Positions 1-8,838 of a stretch of DNA of 50,732 nucleotides are shown here, in pieces. Each line of letters begins with the position of its first letter. The first letter of the stretch is position 1. Origin of the DNA: an uncultured Ruminococcus sp. (lineage in GTDB: Bacteria; Bacillota; Clostridia; Lachnospirales; Lachnospiraceae); contig CAJFQC010000017.1 in assembly GCA_904418845.1 (NCBI GenBank), forward strand, positions 1-50,732, written 5' to 3'. A program made the position numbers and the translations under genes. The notes beneath the pieces were generated by a model. That model worked only from the letters and a program-made list of their open reading frames with translations. It made no database searches and was not told the DNA's origin.

Positions 1-116
1 TTCAGGGAACGCTTGACGGTCACGGAGCTGCGGGACAAGGCCGCTGCCAGCTCCACAATGGGGAACCGGACAAACAGTATCCCGTTGGTATCCTCCGCAT
101 CAGCTTCAAAGATTGT
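1..116 (-). pseudogene. Fragment of helix-turn-helix (replication-initiator-like) protein
   Basis: Reading the minus strand from 116 to the window edge gives an open frame with the core residues NGILFVRFPIVELAAAL and then SRSSVTVKRSL. This looks like the winged-helix part of the RepA_N/DUF6017-type initiator proteins carried by integrative elements of Firmicutes, in which a segment of this kind decides strand and operator recognition. The frame has a stop just before it and no start codon, so it is an internal piece whose remainder lies outside the window. It directly abuts, in another frame, the coding sequence of the truncated sensor kinase. Family assignment rests on memory of the motif and is tentative. 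Confidence 0.4.
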
Positions 117-757
117 TCAATTTCTACTCGTTCACGCAATGCTTCATTAGATTTTTTTATGTATGCAATAAACAACACTAACGCAATCATACTAATAAAA
201 GCAAACAAACTTATAAAATACACAAGTAATTGATAATTAACTTTCGATACATATTCTTCTGCATAGTAAAATCCTGTAATTACGGCCGACAATATTACAA
301 TCATACTAAGCACAATGATCATAATCTTTTTTTCTATGAATCCAAATATTTGACTTCCAATTTTTGTATTTCGTTTTTGAATTTTTTTTAAAAAAATCAA
401 AAAAATAAGACCTGTGATCGCTTTCCAAAAACTTATATACATATATTCGCCAATCCAGTGTCTTATCGTCATGCCAACAATTTCATCTAAACTGCCCAAT
501 AAGCAAACAAGCACAAGCATTCGAAATATTTTTTCTCCACCTCTTCCCTCCGCCATACCATACACTGTCATATATGCAAATATATACATTAATATCAAAC
601 TATTATTGCCTGCCCGCATCAAACACAATGCAAAAAATATTCCAGCTATAATTGCAGTTCTCCACTTTTTTACTTTCGTCCCAAAAAATATTTCTAACCC
701 TATTGAATATCTTATGACTTCCAGAAAATAATTTATTATTAATATCCGTACATCCAT
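20..757 (-). pseudogene. AgrC/ComD-type sensor kinase, truncated after membrane domain
   Basis: The first ~215 residues are a polytopic membrane sensor with about six hydrophobic segments, followed by the short charged linker (ALRERVEIEQ) that leads to the dimerisation helix in AgrC/ComD-type kinases. The histidine region and the HATPase_c domain are missing. After roughly base 108 the frame runs through sequence that makes sense in a different frame as a helix-turn-helix fragment, giving an unrelated proline- and serine-rich tail. Family members are about 430 residues and this one is 245. It lies directly after the LytTR regulator gene with no gap, as expected for a two-component pair. A functional kinase is unlikely, though a peptide-binding decoy is conceivable. 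Confidence 0.7.
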
Positions 758-1465
758 TCACCTATACCTAAATAAAAACTCCTCATAGACTTTTTCAAAT
801 TCCTTCTTTTTAGCTCTGGGAATCCTAATTTCTAAATCAGCTATTTTTACAATTCCACGTCTATAGGATTCTATAAAATCCAAATTAACGACATATTTTC
901 TATCTGCTCTATAGAATAATCTGCTATCCAGAGTGGAAAACAATTTTGTCAATGATACATCTTTTCTCATCATCCCTTTTTTATTCACAGCAACTCCCAC
1001 ATAACTTTCATATGCCTTTGCGTATAAAATGTCCTTCTGCTGAATGTTATATGGGATTCTGTTCATATATAACTCTACATTTTCAATGCCGATCATTAAC
1101 TCAATAGCCTCATCTAATGCCATGAAAATCTCTTCATCATCAAAGGGTTTTGTAACAAATCGGAATGCACTGATCCTAAACGCTTCCTTAAAACGATCCT
1201 CTCTGGCAGTAGCCATGATAATTTTACATTGCACATTTTTCTTCTGTATCATAGCCCCAATTTCAATCCCATCTAAACCAGGCATTTCAATATCGAGAAA
1301 AAGCAAATCTAATTCCTGTATTAAATCAAGAACTTCTGTCCCGCCATAAAATTTAAAAATTTCATATGCAGATCCTTTTTTATCCAAATAATGAGAAATA
1401 ATATTACTTAGTTCTTCCACTATTAATGGAAAATCATCGCATATCCCAACTTTTATTTTTCTCAT
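758..1465 (-). CDS. LytTR-family response regulator (AgrA/ComE type)
   Basis: 235 residues. An N-terminal receiver domain has the acidic pair near residues 10-11, the phospho-acceptor Asp58 in LLFLDIEMPG, and the conserved lysine in VTKPF. The C-terminal half is a LytTR DNA-binding domain (FYRADRKYVVNLDFIESY). Such regulators activate peptide quorum-sensing or bacteriocin operons. The ATG at 1465 is preferred over an upstream TTG because GAGG lies 9 bases before it. The stop touches the kinase ATG at 757. No agrB- or agrD-like gene lies in the 440 bases upstream, and the partner kinase is truncated, so this regulator may be an orphan. Confidence 0.85.
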   Translation of the reverse strand: MRKIKVGICDDFPLIVEELSNIISHYLDKKGSAYEIFKFYGGTEVLDLIQELDLLFLDIEMPGLDGIEIGAMIQKKNVQCKIIMATAREDRFKEAFRISAFRFVTKPFDDEEIFMALDEAIELMIGIENVELYMNRIPYNIQQKDILYAKAYESYVGVAVNKKGMMRKDVSLTKLFSTLDSRLFYRADRKYVVNLDFIESYRRGIVKIADLEIRIPRAKKKEFEKVYEEFLFRYR

Positions 1466-1512
1466 ACAATTCAACCTCAATTACTTCACTATGTATCTGG
1501 CTATCCAAGGTA

Positions 1513-1541
1513 AATGTAGCACAAAAACCTAGTAACCGCAA
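1513..1541 (-). promoter_or_regulatory. Weak candidate sigma-A promoter for the LytTR regulator
   Basis: On the minus strand TTGCGG (1541-1536) and TACATT (1518-1513) are 17 bases apart, about 50 bases before the regulator start. Both hexamers deviate from consensus, as is common for activator-dependent promoters. No clear AgrA-type direct repeat was seen. Confidence 0.25.
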
Positions 1542-1690
1542 GCAATGCATTCAATCTTCCGTAAGATTACGCCCTCGAATGAAAAATCAAATTCCACCCT
1601 CATGCTAAATTTAGTCTTATATCCCGACATACTTATACTTTACGCTTTTTAGCGCCTCTTATTTACAGTAGAAAAGAAGTGCCTATTCGC

Positions 1691-1741
1691 AAACAAAAAG
1701 CGGCTGCCGCCTAAATAGCTCTTACCACAGGCAGCTGCCGC
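1691..1741 (-). terminator. Intrinsic terminator, probably for alaS
   Basis: On the minus strand a 12-bp stem (arms 1741-1730 and 1711-1700, GC-rich, one A:A mismatch and one G:U) is followed by TTTTTG. It lies about 180 bases after the alaS stop and before the response regulator promoter. Confidence 0.7.
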
Positions 1742-1921
1742 ACATAAATAGAGTATAAAGCCATCTTGGTTGACTCAAAACCTGGAACCAAAATTTCACT
1801 AAAAGATTTACAGTTGGATGAATTGTCCCCTCTCATTTTACAAGGACAGTTCTTTATATGATTCTATAGAATCACCCGTAAATCCCCTCTATTCCGAAAA
1901 GGCACTTATTTATCTTTAAAT
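1742..1921. other. Non-coding spacer after alaS
   Basis: No gene with a start and ribosome site is visible. The plus strand from about 1753 to 1861 is open and reads like an eroded protein piece (IEYKAILVDSKPG, then LKDLQLDELSPL), but it has a stop immediately before it and no start. An inverted repeat TTGGTT/AACCAA lies at about 1767-1793. I assign no function. Confidence 0.3.
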
Positions 1922-4564
1922 TCAGGCTTTGACCTGCTCTTCTAATACTTCCGCTGCTTTCGCAAGAGCGTCCGGAATGCCGGCCGGATTCTTACCGCCC
2001 GCCTGCGCCATGTTCGGACGTCCGCCGCCACCGCCGCCGACGCATCCCGCGATGCCCTTGACGAGGTTTCCTGCATGTGCGCCCATCTTCATCGCACCGT
2101 CTGTAGCTGTAGCCATAAGGCTCACTTTTCCGCTATCTGCGGACGCGAGCACAACGACGCCCTCACCCAGCTTCTCTTTGAGCTGATCACCCAGATCTCT
2201 TAAACCGTTCATATCCACACCGTCAATCTGAGCCGCAAGAAGCTTTACGCCTTTTACTTCTTTCACCTGATCCATCACATCACCGGCAGCCTCCTGAGCC
2301 ATCTTGCTCTTTAAGCTTTCCACCTCACTGTGAAGAGACTTATTCTCCGACAGCATATGATTGATCTTATCTGTCAGATTATCCGGGGTCGCCTTGAGAA
2401 TATGTGCCGCATTTCTTAACTTTTCCTCTATGTCAGCATAGTATTTCATCAGACCGTCAGAAGTCAGCGCCTCGATACGACGCACACCTGCCGCAACACC
2501 TGTCTCGGAAATAATTTTAAACGCCATAATCTCAGACGTGTTGCTCACATGTGTGCCGCCGCAGAACTCGATTGAAAACTCGCTCATATTGATGACGCGC
2601 ACAATGTCGCCATACTTTTCTCCAAAGAGAGCCTGCGCGCCTGTCTTCTTTGCTTCTTCAATAGGCATGTTCTTCGCCACAACAGGAAGTCCTTTGGATA
2701 TCTGCTCGTTTACAATATCTTCCACTTTCTTTAATTCTTCTGCTGTCAAAGCAGAAAAATGTGTAAAGTCAAATCGCAGCCTGTCCTCATTAACACTGGA
2801 GCCTGCCTGCTCCACATGAGTTCCCAGAACCGTGCGAAGCGCTTTCTGAAGAAGATGGGTTGCACTGTGGTTTCGCGCGGAGAGAGCCCGCTTCTTAGCA
2901 TTGACCTCAAGAGAAACCTTATCTCCCACTTTGATCATGCCCTTTGTCATAACCCCCACATGACCGATCTTTCCTCCTAAGAGCTTCACAGTGTCTTCTA
3001 CCTTGAACTCGCCCTCTGCTGTACGGATGTATCCTGTGTCAGCCTCCTGACCGCCGCTTGTGGCATAGAAAGGAGTTTCATTTACAAAGACAGTTCCCTT
3101 TTCTCCCTCTGAGAGTGCGTCTGCAAGTTCTGTCTCTGTCGTAAGAACAGTCACGTCAGACTCCCAGCTTAAGTTCTCATATCCAATAAAGGTACTTGTT
3201 ACACTAGGATCAATGGACTCGTACACCGTCACGTCAGCTCCCATGTAGTTGGTCACTTCACGGGCGTTTCTTGCCGTCGTTCTCTGCACTTCCATGGAGG
3301 ATTTGAATCCTTCCTCGTCCACGTCCATCCCTTTCTCCTCAAGGATCTCTTTCGTCAGATCCAGCGGGAAGCCATATGTGTCATAAAGACGGAATGCGTC
3401 GTCACCACTCAATGTCTTCCTGCCTTTTGCCTCCATGCCGGCGATCATCTCTGCAAGGATGCCAAGCCCCTGATCAATGGTTTTATTAAACTGTTCTTCC
3501 TCTTTTGCAATAACCTTGAGGATGAACTCTTTCTTCTCTTCCAGCTCGGGATATCCGTCCTTTGATCCTGCGATAACTGTCTGTGCCAGTTCCGGCAGGA
3601 ATCCCTTGTGAATGCCCAGAAGCCTTCCGTGACGGCAGGCACGTCTTAAGAGACGACGGAGCACATAGCCGCGTCCCTCGTTGGACGGCATGATACCGTC
3701 GGATATCATAAATGTTACGGAACGGATATGGTCTGTGATGACACGGATGGACACGTCATTATCATAGTCATTACCGTACTCCTTGCCCGCAAGCCCGCAC
3801 ACATGGTCTCTGAGAGCCTTGATTGTATCTACATCAAAGATAGAATCCACGTCCTGCACGACAGATGCCAGACGCTCCAGCCCCATTCCCGTATCAATAT
3901 TCTTTTGTTCCAGTTCTGTGTAGTTGCCGTTTCCGTCATTGTCAAACTGTGTGAACACGTCGTTCCAGATCTCCATATAACGGTCGCAGTCGCAGCCTAC
4001 CGTACAGCCCGGCTTGCCGCAGCCATACTTCTCGCCCCTGTCATAATATACTTCCGAGCAGGGACCGCAGGGACCAGATCCATGCTCCCAGAAGTTGTCT
4101 TCTTTTCCAAACTTAAAGATGCGTTCCGCCGGGATACCCATCTTTTTGTTCCAGATCTCAAACGCCTCGTCATCGTCCACATACACGGACGGATACAGAC
4201 GGTCCGGATCAAGACCGACTACATCGGTCAGAAACTCCCACGTCCACTGGATCGCTTCCTCTTTAAAATAATCTCCGAAGGAGAAGTTCCCGAGCATCTC
4301 AAAAAACGTACCGTGGCGAGCGGTCTTTCCCACATTCTCGATATCACCGGTACGGATACATTTCTGACAGGTCGTCACACGCTTCCTCGGCGGGATCTCT
4401 TGTCCTGTAAAATACGGTTTTAACGGCGCCATTCCGGAATTGATAAGAAGCAGGCTCTTATCATTGTGCGGCACCAGAGAAAAGCTCTTCATCGCAAGGT
4501 GTCCCTTGCTCTCAAAGAACTCAAGAAACATTTTTCTAAGCTGGTTTACTCCATATGGCTGCAT
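1922..4564 (-). CDS. alaS: Alanyl-tRNA synthetase
   Basis: 880 residues, the full family length. Charges tRNA-Ala with alanine in the cytoplasm. It shows the class II catalytic core at the N-terminus (HNDKSLLLINSGMAPLKPYF region with RKRVTTCQKCIRTGD), the editing domain metal ligands in NHSATHLLQKAL and CGGTH, and the C-terminal C-Ala part with a glycine-rich stretch (GCVGGGGGG). A zinc-type cysteine cluster (GCGKPGCTVGCDCDRY) sits in the aminoacylation domain, a feature seen in many Clostridia. The start MQPYGVNQLRKMF is preceded by GAGGAGG at 9 bases. The longer open frame upstream lacks such a site and runs through the promoter. No T-box leader was found. Confidence 0.97.
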   Translation of the reverse strand: MQPYGVNQLRKMFLEFFESKGHLAMKSFSLVPHNDKSLLLINSGMAPLKPYFTGQEIPPRKRVTTCQKCIRTGDIENVGKTARHGTFFEMLGNFSFGDYFKEEAIQWTWEFLTDVVGLDPDRLYPSVYVDDDEAFEIWNKKMGIPAERIFKFGKEDNFWEHGSGPCGPCSEVYYDRGEKYGCGKPGCTVGCDCDRYMEIWNDVFTQFDNDGNGNYTELEQKNIDTGMGLERLASVVQDVDSIFDVDTIKALRDHVCGLAGKEYGNDYDNDVSIRVITDHIRSVTFMISDGIMPSNEGRGYVLRRLLRRACRHGRLLGIHKGFLPELAQTVIAGSKDGYPELEEKKEFILKVIAKEEEQFNKTIDQGLGILAEMIAGMEAKGRKTLSGDDAFRLYDTYGFPLDLTKEILEEKGMDVDEEGFKSSMEVQRTTARNAREVTNYMGADVTVYESIDPSVTSTFIGYENLSWESDVTVLTTETELADALSEGEKGTVFVNETPFYATSGGQEADTGYIRTAEGEFKVEDTVKLLGGKIGHVGVMTKGMIKVGDKVSLEVNAKKRALSARNHSATHLLQKALRTVLGTHVEQAGSSVNEDRLRFDFTHFSALTAEELKKVEDIVNEQISKGLPVVAKNMPIEEAKKTGAQALFGEKYGDIVRVINMSEFSIEFCGGTHVSNTSEIMAFKIISETGVAAGVRRIEALTSDGLMKYYADIEEKLRNAAHILKATPDNLTDKINHMLSENKSLHSEVESLKSKMAQEAAGDVMDQVKEVKGVKLLAAQIDGVDMNGLRDLGDQLKEKLGEGVVVLASADSGKVSLMATATDGAMKMGAHAGNLVKGIAGCVGGGGGGRPNMAQAGGKNPAGIPDALAKAAEVLEEQVKA

Positions 4565-4605
4565 TGCTATAATCCTCCTCTTTCGCTCCAAAAAGCCTGT
4601 TTTAT

Positions 4606-4634
4606 AATATATCACAGAGGGGCGTATTTGTAAA
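4606..4634 (-). promoter_or_regulatory. Sigma-A promoter of alaS
   Basis: TTTACA (4634-4629) and TATATT (4611-4606) are separated by 17 bases on the minus strand. The leader to the ATG at 4564 is only about 35 bases, which leaves no room for a T-box. Confidence 0.65.
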
Positions 4635-4644
4635 GCAAACGCCG

Positions 4645-4677
4645 AAAGAGCAGCGCCATTTTCAGGAGCTGCTCTTT
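4645..4677 (-). terminator. Hairpin terminator after the hydrogenase gene
   Basis: A perfect 10-bp stem AAAGAGCAGC/GCTGCTCTTT encloses a 13-base loop, 21 bases after the hydrogenase stop. T residues follow on both strands; the tail on the plus strand is actually richer, so it may act in both directions. Confidence 0.6.
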
Positions 4678-4698
4678 TATTATATATTTTACTTTTAA

Positions 4699-6219
4699 TT
4701 ATTTCAGTTCGATCTCTTCCAGCTCTTTTGCAGGAACCGCTTTCGTTGAATTCTTGACAAAGGCAGCCAGATTCTTCTTCGCCTTTACAACCGGGATATT
4801 TGTTCCGGCGCCTGCAATACATCCGCCCGGACATCCCATACCCTCGATCAGGCATCCGTTCATGCGCCCTGCCTTTGCAAGTGTTAATATCTTCTTACAC
4901 TCGGCAAGACCTTCCGCATGCTCGATGCTGACATTCACGTCAGGATAATATTCATTGATACACTTCTCGATGGCCTCTGCCACACCGCCCGCACAGCCGT
5001 AACCGCGGCCGGCTCCCGTCGCGTCGTGGAAAGAGGACTCAGCCTCGTATTCCGTCAGGTCAATTCCTTTGGCATCGAACATCGCCTGCATTTCCTCGAA
5101 AGTGACAACAAAGTCCACGTCACTTCTGACGCTTCTTCTGGACGCCTCCAGTTTCTTTGACGCGCACGGCCCGATAAATACAACTCTTGCGTTGGGATGC
5201 TCTTTCTTGATCGTCCTTGCGGTAGCCACCATGGGAGTAAGTTCCTGAGAGATCTGGTCAATCAGATCAGGGAAGAACTTCTTAGCCATCACCGCCCATG
5301 ACGGACAGCAGGAGGTCAGGAGGAAGGGAAGCTCTCCTGTCACCACCTTATCCACATAATGATGCGCCTCCGCGATAGCTCCGATATCCGCGCCCAGCGC
5401 CACTTCGTATACCTCGGAGAATCCCAGTTCCCTGAGCGCTGCCTTGATATTTCTCGGAGTGATATTGTCTCCAAACTGTCCCACAAATGCCGGAGCAATC
5501 TCAGCGATGACTTCCTCGCCCTCGGAGAGCGCTCTCGCAAGCTGGAATATCTGCGATTTATCGGAGATCGCGCCAAACGGACAGCTTACCATACACATAC
5601 CGCAGGAAACACATTTGTCATTATCAATAAACGCCCTCCCGTATTTGTCTGATACGATGGCATCCACACCGCATGCTTTCTGGCAGGGGCGCTCTTTCTT
5701 CGCGATTGCATCATAAGGACAGACAGATTTACATTTCCCGCACTTAATACATTTCTCCTGATCAATGTAAGAGCGTCCGTTCACCATAGAAATGGCGTCC
5801 TTAGGACAGACCTCCTGACACGGATGCGCAAGACATCCTTTACAGACGTTGCTCACTTCGTATTTATTCTCTTCACAGCTCTCACATGCCGAAGGAATAA
5901 CCTGCATAAGCGGCGGCTCATAATATTTCTCGGAAATATTGCTTGCCTCGACCCCGGCCGTCAGATGGACCGGCTTGTTCTCCGGCCGCAGAGAAAGCCC
6001 CATCGCCAGTCTCAGGCGCTCTCTTACAATGGCGCGCGAACGGTATGTACTCTCTCTGTATTTCTGCGTATCATCGTTTACGATCTCATAAGGAATCGCC
6101 TCCATATCATCCAGAAGCGTACCGGCATCCGCTTTAAATCCCAGTTTTGCCACCTCTGTAAATACTCGTCTGCGGATCGCCCTTACCGGGGTCTGTAATC
6201 CTCTCATCATAGACTCCAT
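4699..6219 (-). CDS. Monomeric [FeFe] hydrogenase, group B-like
   Basis: 506 residues. The N-terminal half has a cysteine cluster CESCEENKYEVSNVCKGC and ferredoxin motifs CIKCGKCKSVCP and CVSCGMCMVSCP for several 4Fe-4S clusters. The C-terminal half has H-cluster motifs TSCCPSW, IGPCASKKLEA and EGMGCPGGCIAG. Having GPC rather than the MPC of classical group A enzymes points to group B, whose physiological role is unsettled (ferredoxin-linked H2 evolution or sensing). Cytoplasmic, with no signal peptide. The ATG is preceded by AGGAGG at 8 bases. It is flanked by its own promoter and terminator, so it is a single-gene unit; maturases HydE/F/G are not in the window. Confidence 0.9.
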   Translation of the reverse strand: MESMMRGLQTPVRAIRRRVFTEVAKLGFKADAGTLLDDMEAIPYEIVNDDTQKYRESTYRSRAIVRERLRLAMGLSLRPENKPVHLTAGVEASNISEKYYEPPLMQVIPSACESCEENKYEVSNVCKGCLAHPCQEVCPKDAISMVNGRSYIDQEKCIKCGKCKSVCPYDAIAKKERPCQKACGVDAIVSDKYGRAFIDNDKCVSCGMCMVSCPFGAISDKSQIFQLARALSEGEEVIAEIAPAFVGQFGDNITPRNIKAALRELGFSEVYEVALGADIGAIAEAHHYVDKVVTGELPFLLTSCCPSWAVMAKKFFPDLIDQISQELTPMVATARTIKKEHPNARVVFIGPCASKKLEASRRSVRSDVDFVVTFEEMQAMFDAKGIDLTEYEAESSFHDATGAGRGYGCAGGVAEAIEKCINEYYPDVNVSIEHAEGLAECKKILTLAKAGRMNGCLIEGMGCPGGCIAGAGTNIPVVKAKKNLAAFVKNSTKAVPAKELEEIELK

Positions 6220-6287
6220 GCTCTCATCCTCCTGATCTTTCTCAATACCAGAGACGATTCCCCGGCATCTGTTTTCATGCTATATCA

Positions 6288-6316
6288 AATATATCTTTTT
6301 GTGAAAAAGTTGTCAA
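6288..6316 (-). promoter_or_regulatory. Strong sigma-A promoter of the hydrogenase gene
   Basis: A consensus TTGACA (6316-6311) is followed after exactly 17 bases by TATATT (6293-6288) on the minus strand. The leader is about 60 bases. It lies just after the metH stop. Confidence 0.75.
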
Positions 6317-6348
6317 CAGATGTATCTAAGCTAAAACAATAAAATTTC

Positions 6349-8811
6349 CTATGCAAAAAGCTCCTGCGCGTAATGTACGGACTGCATGGCGTCCTTTCCG
6401 TAGAAATCTGCTCCGATCATATCCGCGTACTCCTGATTGAGCACTGCTCCGCCCACCATGACCCTGCACTGAGGAGCTTTTTCCCTGAGCAGCTTTATTG
6501 TCTCTTCCATGCTTACCACCGTGGTCGTCATAAGAGCGCTCAGTCCCACGAGACGTACTTCCTTATCAATCACAGTATCCACTATCTTCTCCGGCGGGAC
6601 ATCCTTGCCAAGATCAATCACGTCAAAGCTATAATTTTCCAAAAGTACCTTAACGATGTTCTTTCCGATATCATGGATGTCACCCTTGACCGTGGCGATG
6701 ACGATGGTCCCTTTCTTTTCCTGCACTTCCCCGCTCTTGTCCATTCTTTCCTTAAGCACGGCAAAAGCACTTTTTGCCGCCTCCGCGCTCATGAGAAGCT
6801 GGGGAAGGAACACGATTCCCTTCTCGAATCCCTCTCCCACCCGGTTGAGGGCCGGGATCAGTTCTTCGTTGATGATATCCAGCGGCGCCTTTATCTGAGA
6901 AAGCTCTGCCGTGATACTGTGGGCGTCCTCTTTCAGCCCCTTTTCAATGGCTGCCGCAAGAGACAGCCCCGTTCCACCCGGCGCACCGACGCCTGATATC
7001 TCCGCTCCTGAAACCCCTGCAGACGCACTGTTCTTTCCTGCCGTCATATTCACACTTTGCGCCTGCACAGCGCTGTATCTTTCAATATATCTCCCGCAGT
7101 TCTCATCCAGCCCCATAAGCGCGTGATACGCATACCATGCCCGCATCATATCCTCAGACGCAGGGTTTATGATTCCCGCGCTAAGTCCGTTCATCATTGC
7201 CAGCGTATAAAACGCAGCATTGATAATCGGACGGTTGGGAAGCCCGAAGGAAATATTGGACACTCCAAGCACGGTGTTCACTCCGATCTCGTCCCGCAGA
7301 CGGCGCAGTGTCTCCATGGTCACTTTTGCCCCTTCCGGTTCGGAGCTGATGGTCATGGCAAGGGCATCGATCACAATATCCTTTTTCTTGATACCGTATT
7401 TCTCCGCTTCTGTAATAATCCTTTTTGCAATACGGACACGCCCGTCTGCGTCGGCGGGGATACCGCTCTCATCCAGCGTAAGGCCGATGACTACTCCGCC
7501 GTACTTCTGGATGAGCGGGAATACTTTGTCCATTGAATCCTGTTTTCCGCTGACAGAATTGACCATTGCCTTCCCGTTATAGATACGCAGCGCATTCTCC
7601 ATTGCCACTGGATCTACAGTATCGATCTGAAGCGGCAGACTGACAACGCTCTGAATCTCCTGCACGACTTCTTTCATAAGCGCCGGCTCATCAATATCCG
7701 GCAGTCCCACGTTCACATCTAGTATGTGCGCTCCATTGTCCTGCTGAGCGATCCCTTCCCTCAGGATATAGTCCAGATCATGCTCTTTTAACGCCTGCTT
7801 AAACCGCTTCTTTCCTGTGGGGTTGATGCGCTCTCCGATGATCTTGGAGCTCTCACCCGCACCCGCAGCGTTATCTAAGATCACGCTCCGTCCGTAGGAA
7901 GACACGACAGTATATGCTTTTTCTTTCACCGGCTCCGGCTCCATCCCGCGACAGAGTTCTGTCATAGCCCGGATGTGCTCTGGTGTAGTCCCGCAGCAGC
8001 CTCCGATCACGGACGCGCCCATCTCTACGATTTTCTTCATAAACTGCGCGAACTCCTGCGGCTCCACATCGTAATACGTCTGACCCGCCTTCTGCTTTGG
8101 AAGTCCTGCGTTAGGCTTTACAATCACCGGCACAGAAGAGACTCTCAGTACTTCTTCGAGGATCGGCAGCATCTGCTCCGGCCCCATTCCACAGTTGATG
8201 CCAAGGGCATCCACCCGCAGCCCCTCTAAAAGAGCGACGACAGAATGCACGTCTGCCCCTGTGAGCAGCTTGTGCCTGTCGTCAAATATCACTGTCGCCG
8301 TCACGGGAAGGGCGGTATTTTCCTTTGCCGCCAAAACCGCTGTCTTTAACTCATATGTGTCACTCATCGTCTCAATATGGATCAGGTCCGCTCCCGCCTG
8401 CTCCCCAAGGACCATAACTTCTTTGAACGCTTCATAGGCAGTCTCAAACTCCAAGTCGCCCATTGGTTTTAAAAGCTTTCCCGTAGGACCCACATCCAGG
8501 GCAGTATAAACCTTTCTTTCACATCCTGCTTCCTCTGCCGCAGCCTTTACGTGTGACACAGCACTCTTTACGATCTCCTCAAGGGTACATCCGTCATCAT
8601 GGAATTTCAGCGCGTTGGCCCCGAATGTATTTGTGAGTACGATGTTACTGCCCGCCTCGATATAGCGTCTGTGTATCTCCCGGATCTCCTCCGGGTGCGC
8701 CAGGTTCCATGTCTCCGGCAGTTCACCGGGAGCAAGCCCTTTTTCCTGAAGCAGGGTTCCCATCCCGCCGTCAAAATATATAAGTTCTTTTCCAAGTCGT
8801 TCTCTGAGCAT
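6349..8811 (-). CDS. metH: Cobalamin-dependent methionine synthase, short form
   Basis: 820 residues. Transfers a methyl group from 5-methyl-THF through B12 to homocysteine. Domains in order: homocysteine methyltransferase (about 1-290) with zinc ligands Cys207 (GINCGMG) and Cys272/273 (GGCCGTTP); pterin-binding (about 320-570, GERINPTG, DVNVGLPD); a linker rich in Gly, Ala and Ser (about 590-616); B12 cap and Rossmann domain (about 618-820) with the base-off histidine His713 in DIHDIG. The C-terminal AdoMet reactivation domain of E. coli MetH (1227 residues) is absent and is encoded by the gene just upstream, 27 bases away. Reads as the last gene of an operon with metF. Confidence 0.95.
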   Translation of the reverse strand: MLRERLGKELIYFDGGMGTLLQEKGLAPGELPETWNLAHPEEIREIHRRYIEAGSNIVLTNTFGANALKFHDDGCTLEEIVKSAVSHVKAAAEEAGCERKVYTALDVGPTGKLLKPMGDLEFETAYEAFKEVMVLGEQAGADLIHIETMSDTYELKTAVLAAKENTALPVTATVIFDDRHKLLTGADVHSVVALLEGLRVDALGINCGMGPEQMLPILEEVLRVSSVPVIVKPNAGLPKQKAGQTYYDVEPQEFAQFMKKIVEMGASVIGGCCGTTPEHIRAMTELCRGMEPEPVKEKAYTVVSSYGRSVILDNAAGAGESSKIIGERINPTGKKRFKQALKEHDLDYILREGIAQQDNGAHILDVNVGLPDIDEPALMKEVVQEIQSVVSLPLQIDTVDPVAMENALRIYNGKAMVNSVSGKQDSMDKVFPLIQKYGGVVIGLTLDESGIPADADGRVRIAKRIITEAEKYGIKKKDIVIDALAMTISSEPEGAKVTMETLRRLRDEIGVNTVLGVSNISFGLPNRPIINAAFYTLAMMNGLSAGIINPASEDMMRAWYAYHALMGLDENCGRYIERYSAVQAQSVNMTAGKNSASAGVSGAEISGVGAPGGTGLSLAAAIEKGLKEDAHSITAELSQIKAPLDIINEELIPALNRVGEGFEKGIVFLPQLLMSAEAAKSAFAVLKERMDKSGEVQEKKGTIVIATVKGDIHDIGKNIVKVLLENYSFDVIDLGKDVPPEKIVDTVIDKEVRLVGLSALMTTTVVSMEETIKLLREKAPQCRVMVGGAVLNQEYADMIGADFYGKDAMQSVHYAQELFA

Positions 8812-8838
8812 GTATCTGTCCTTTCTGTCGTATCTGTC

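Noticed and set aside
1753-1861. Plus-strand peptide IEYKAILVDSKPG... as a gene
   Set aside because: A stop lies right before it, there is no start codon or ribosome site, and I recognise no family.
3728-4423. Long plus-strand open frame opposite alaS, and similar long frames opposite dxs, prfC and metH
   Set aside because: These mirror the codon pattern of well-supported minus-strand genes and lack ribosome sites and family motifs.
4565-4634. T-box or other amino-acid riboswitch before alaS
   Set aside because: The promoter is only about 40 bases from the ATG, too short for a T-box, and no T-box sequence or antiterminator is present.
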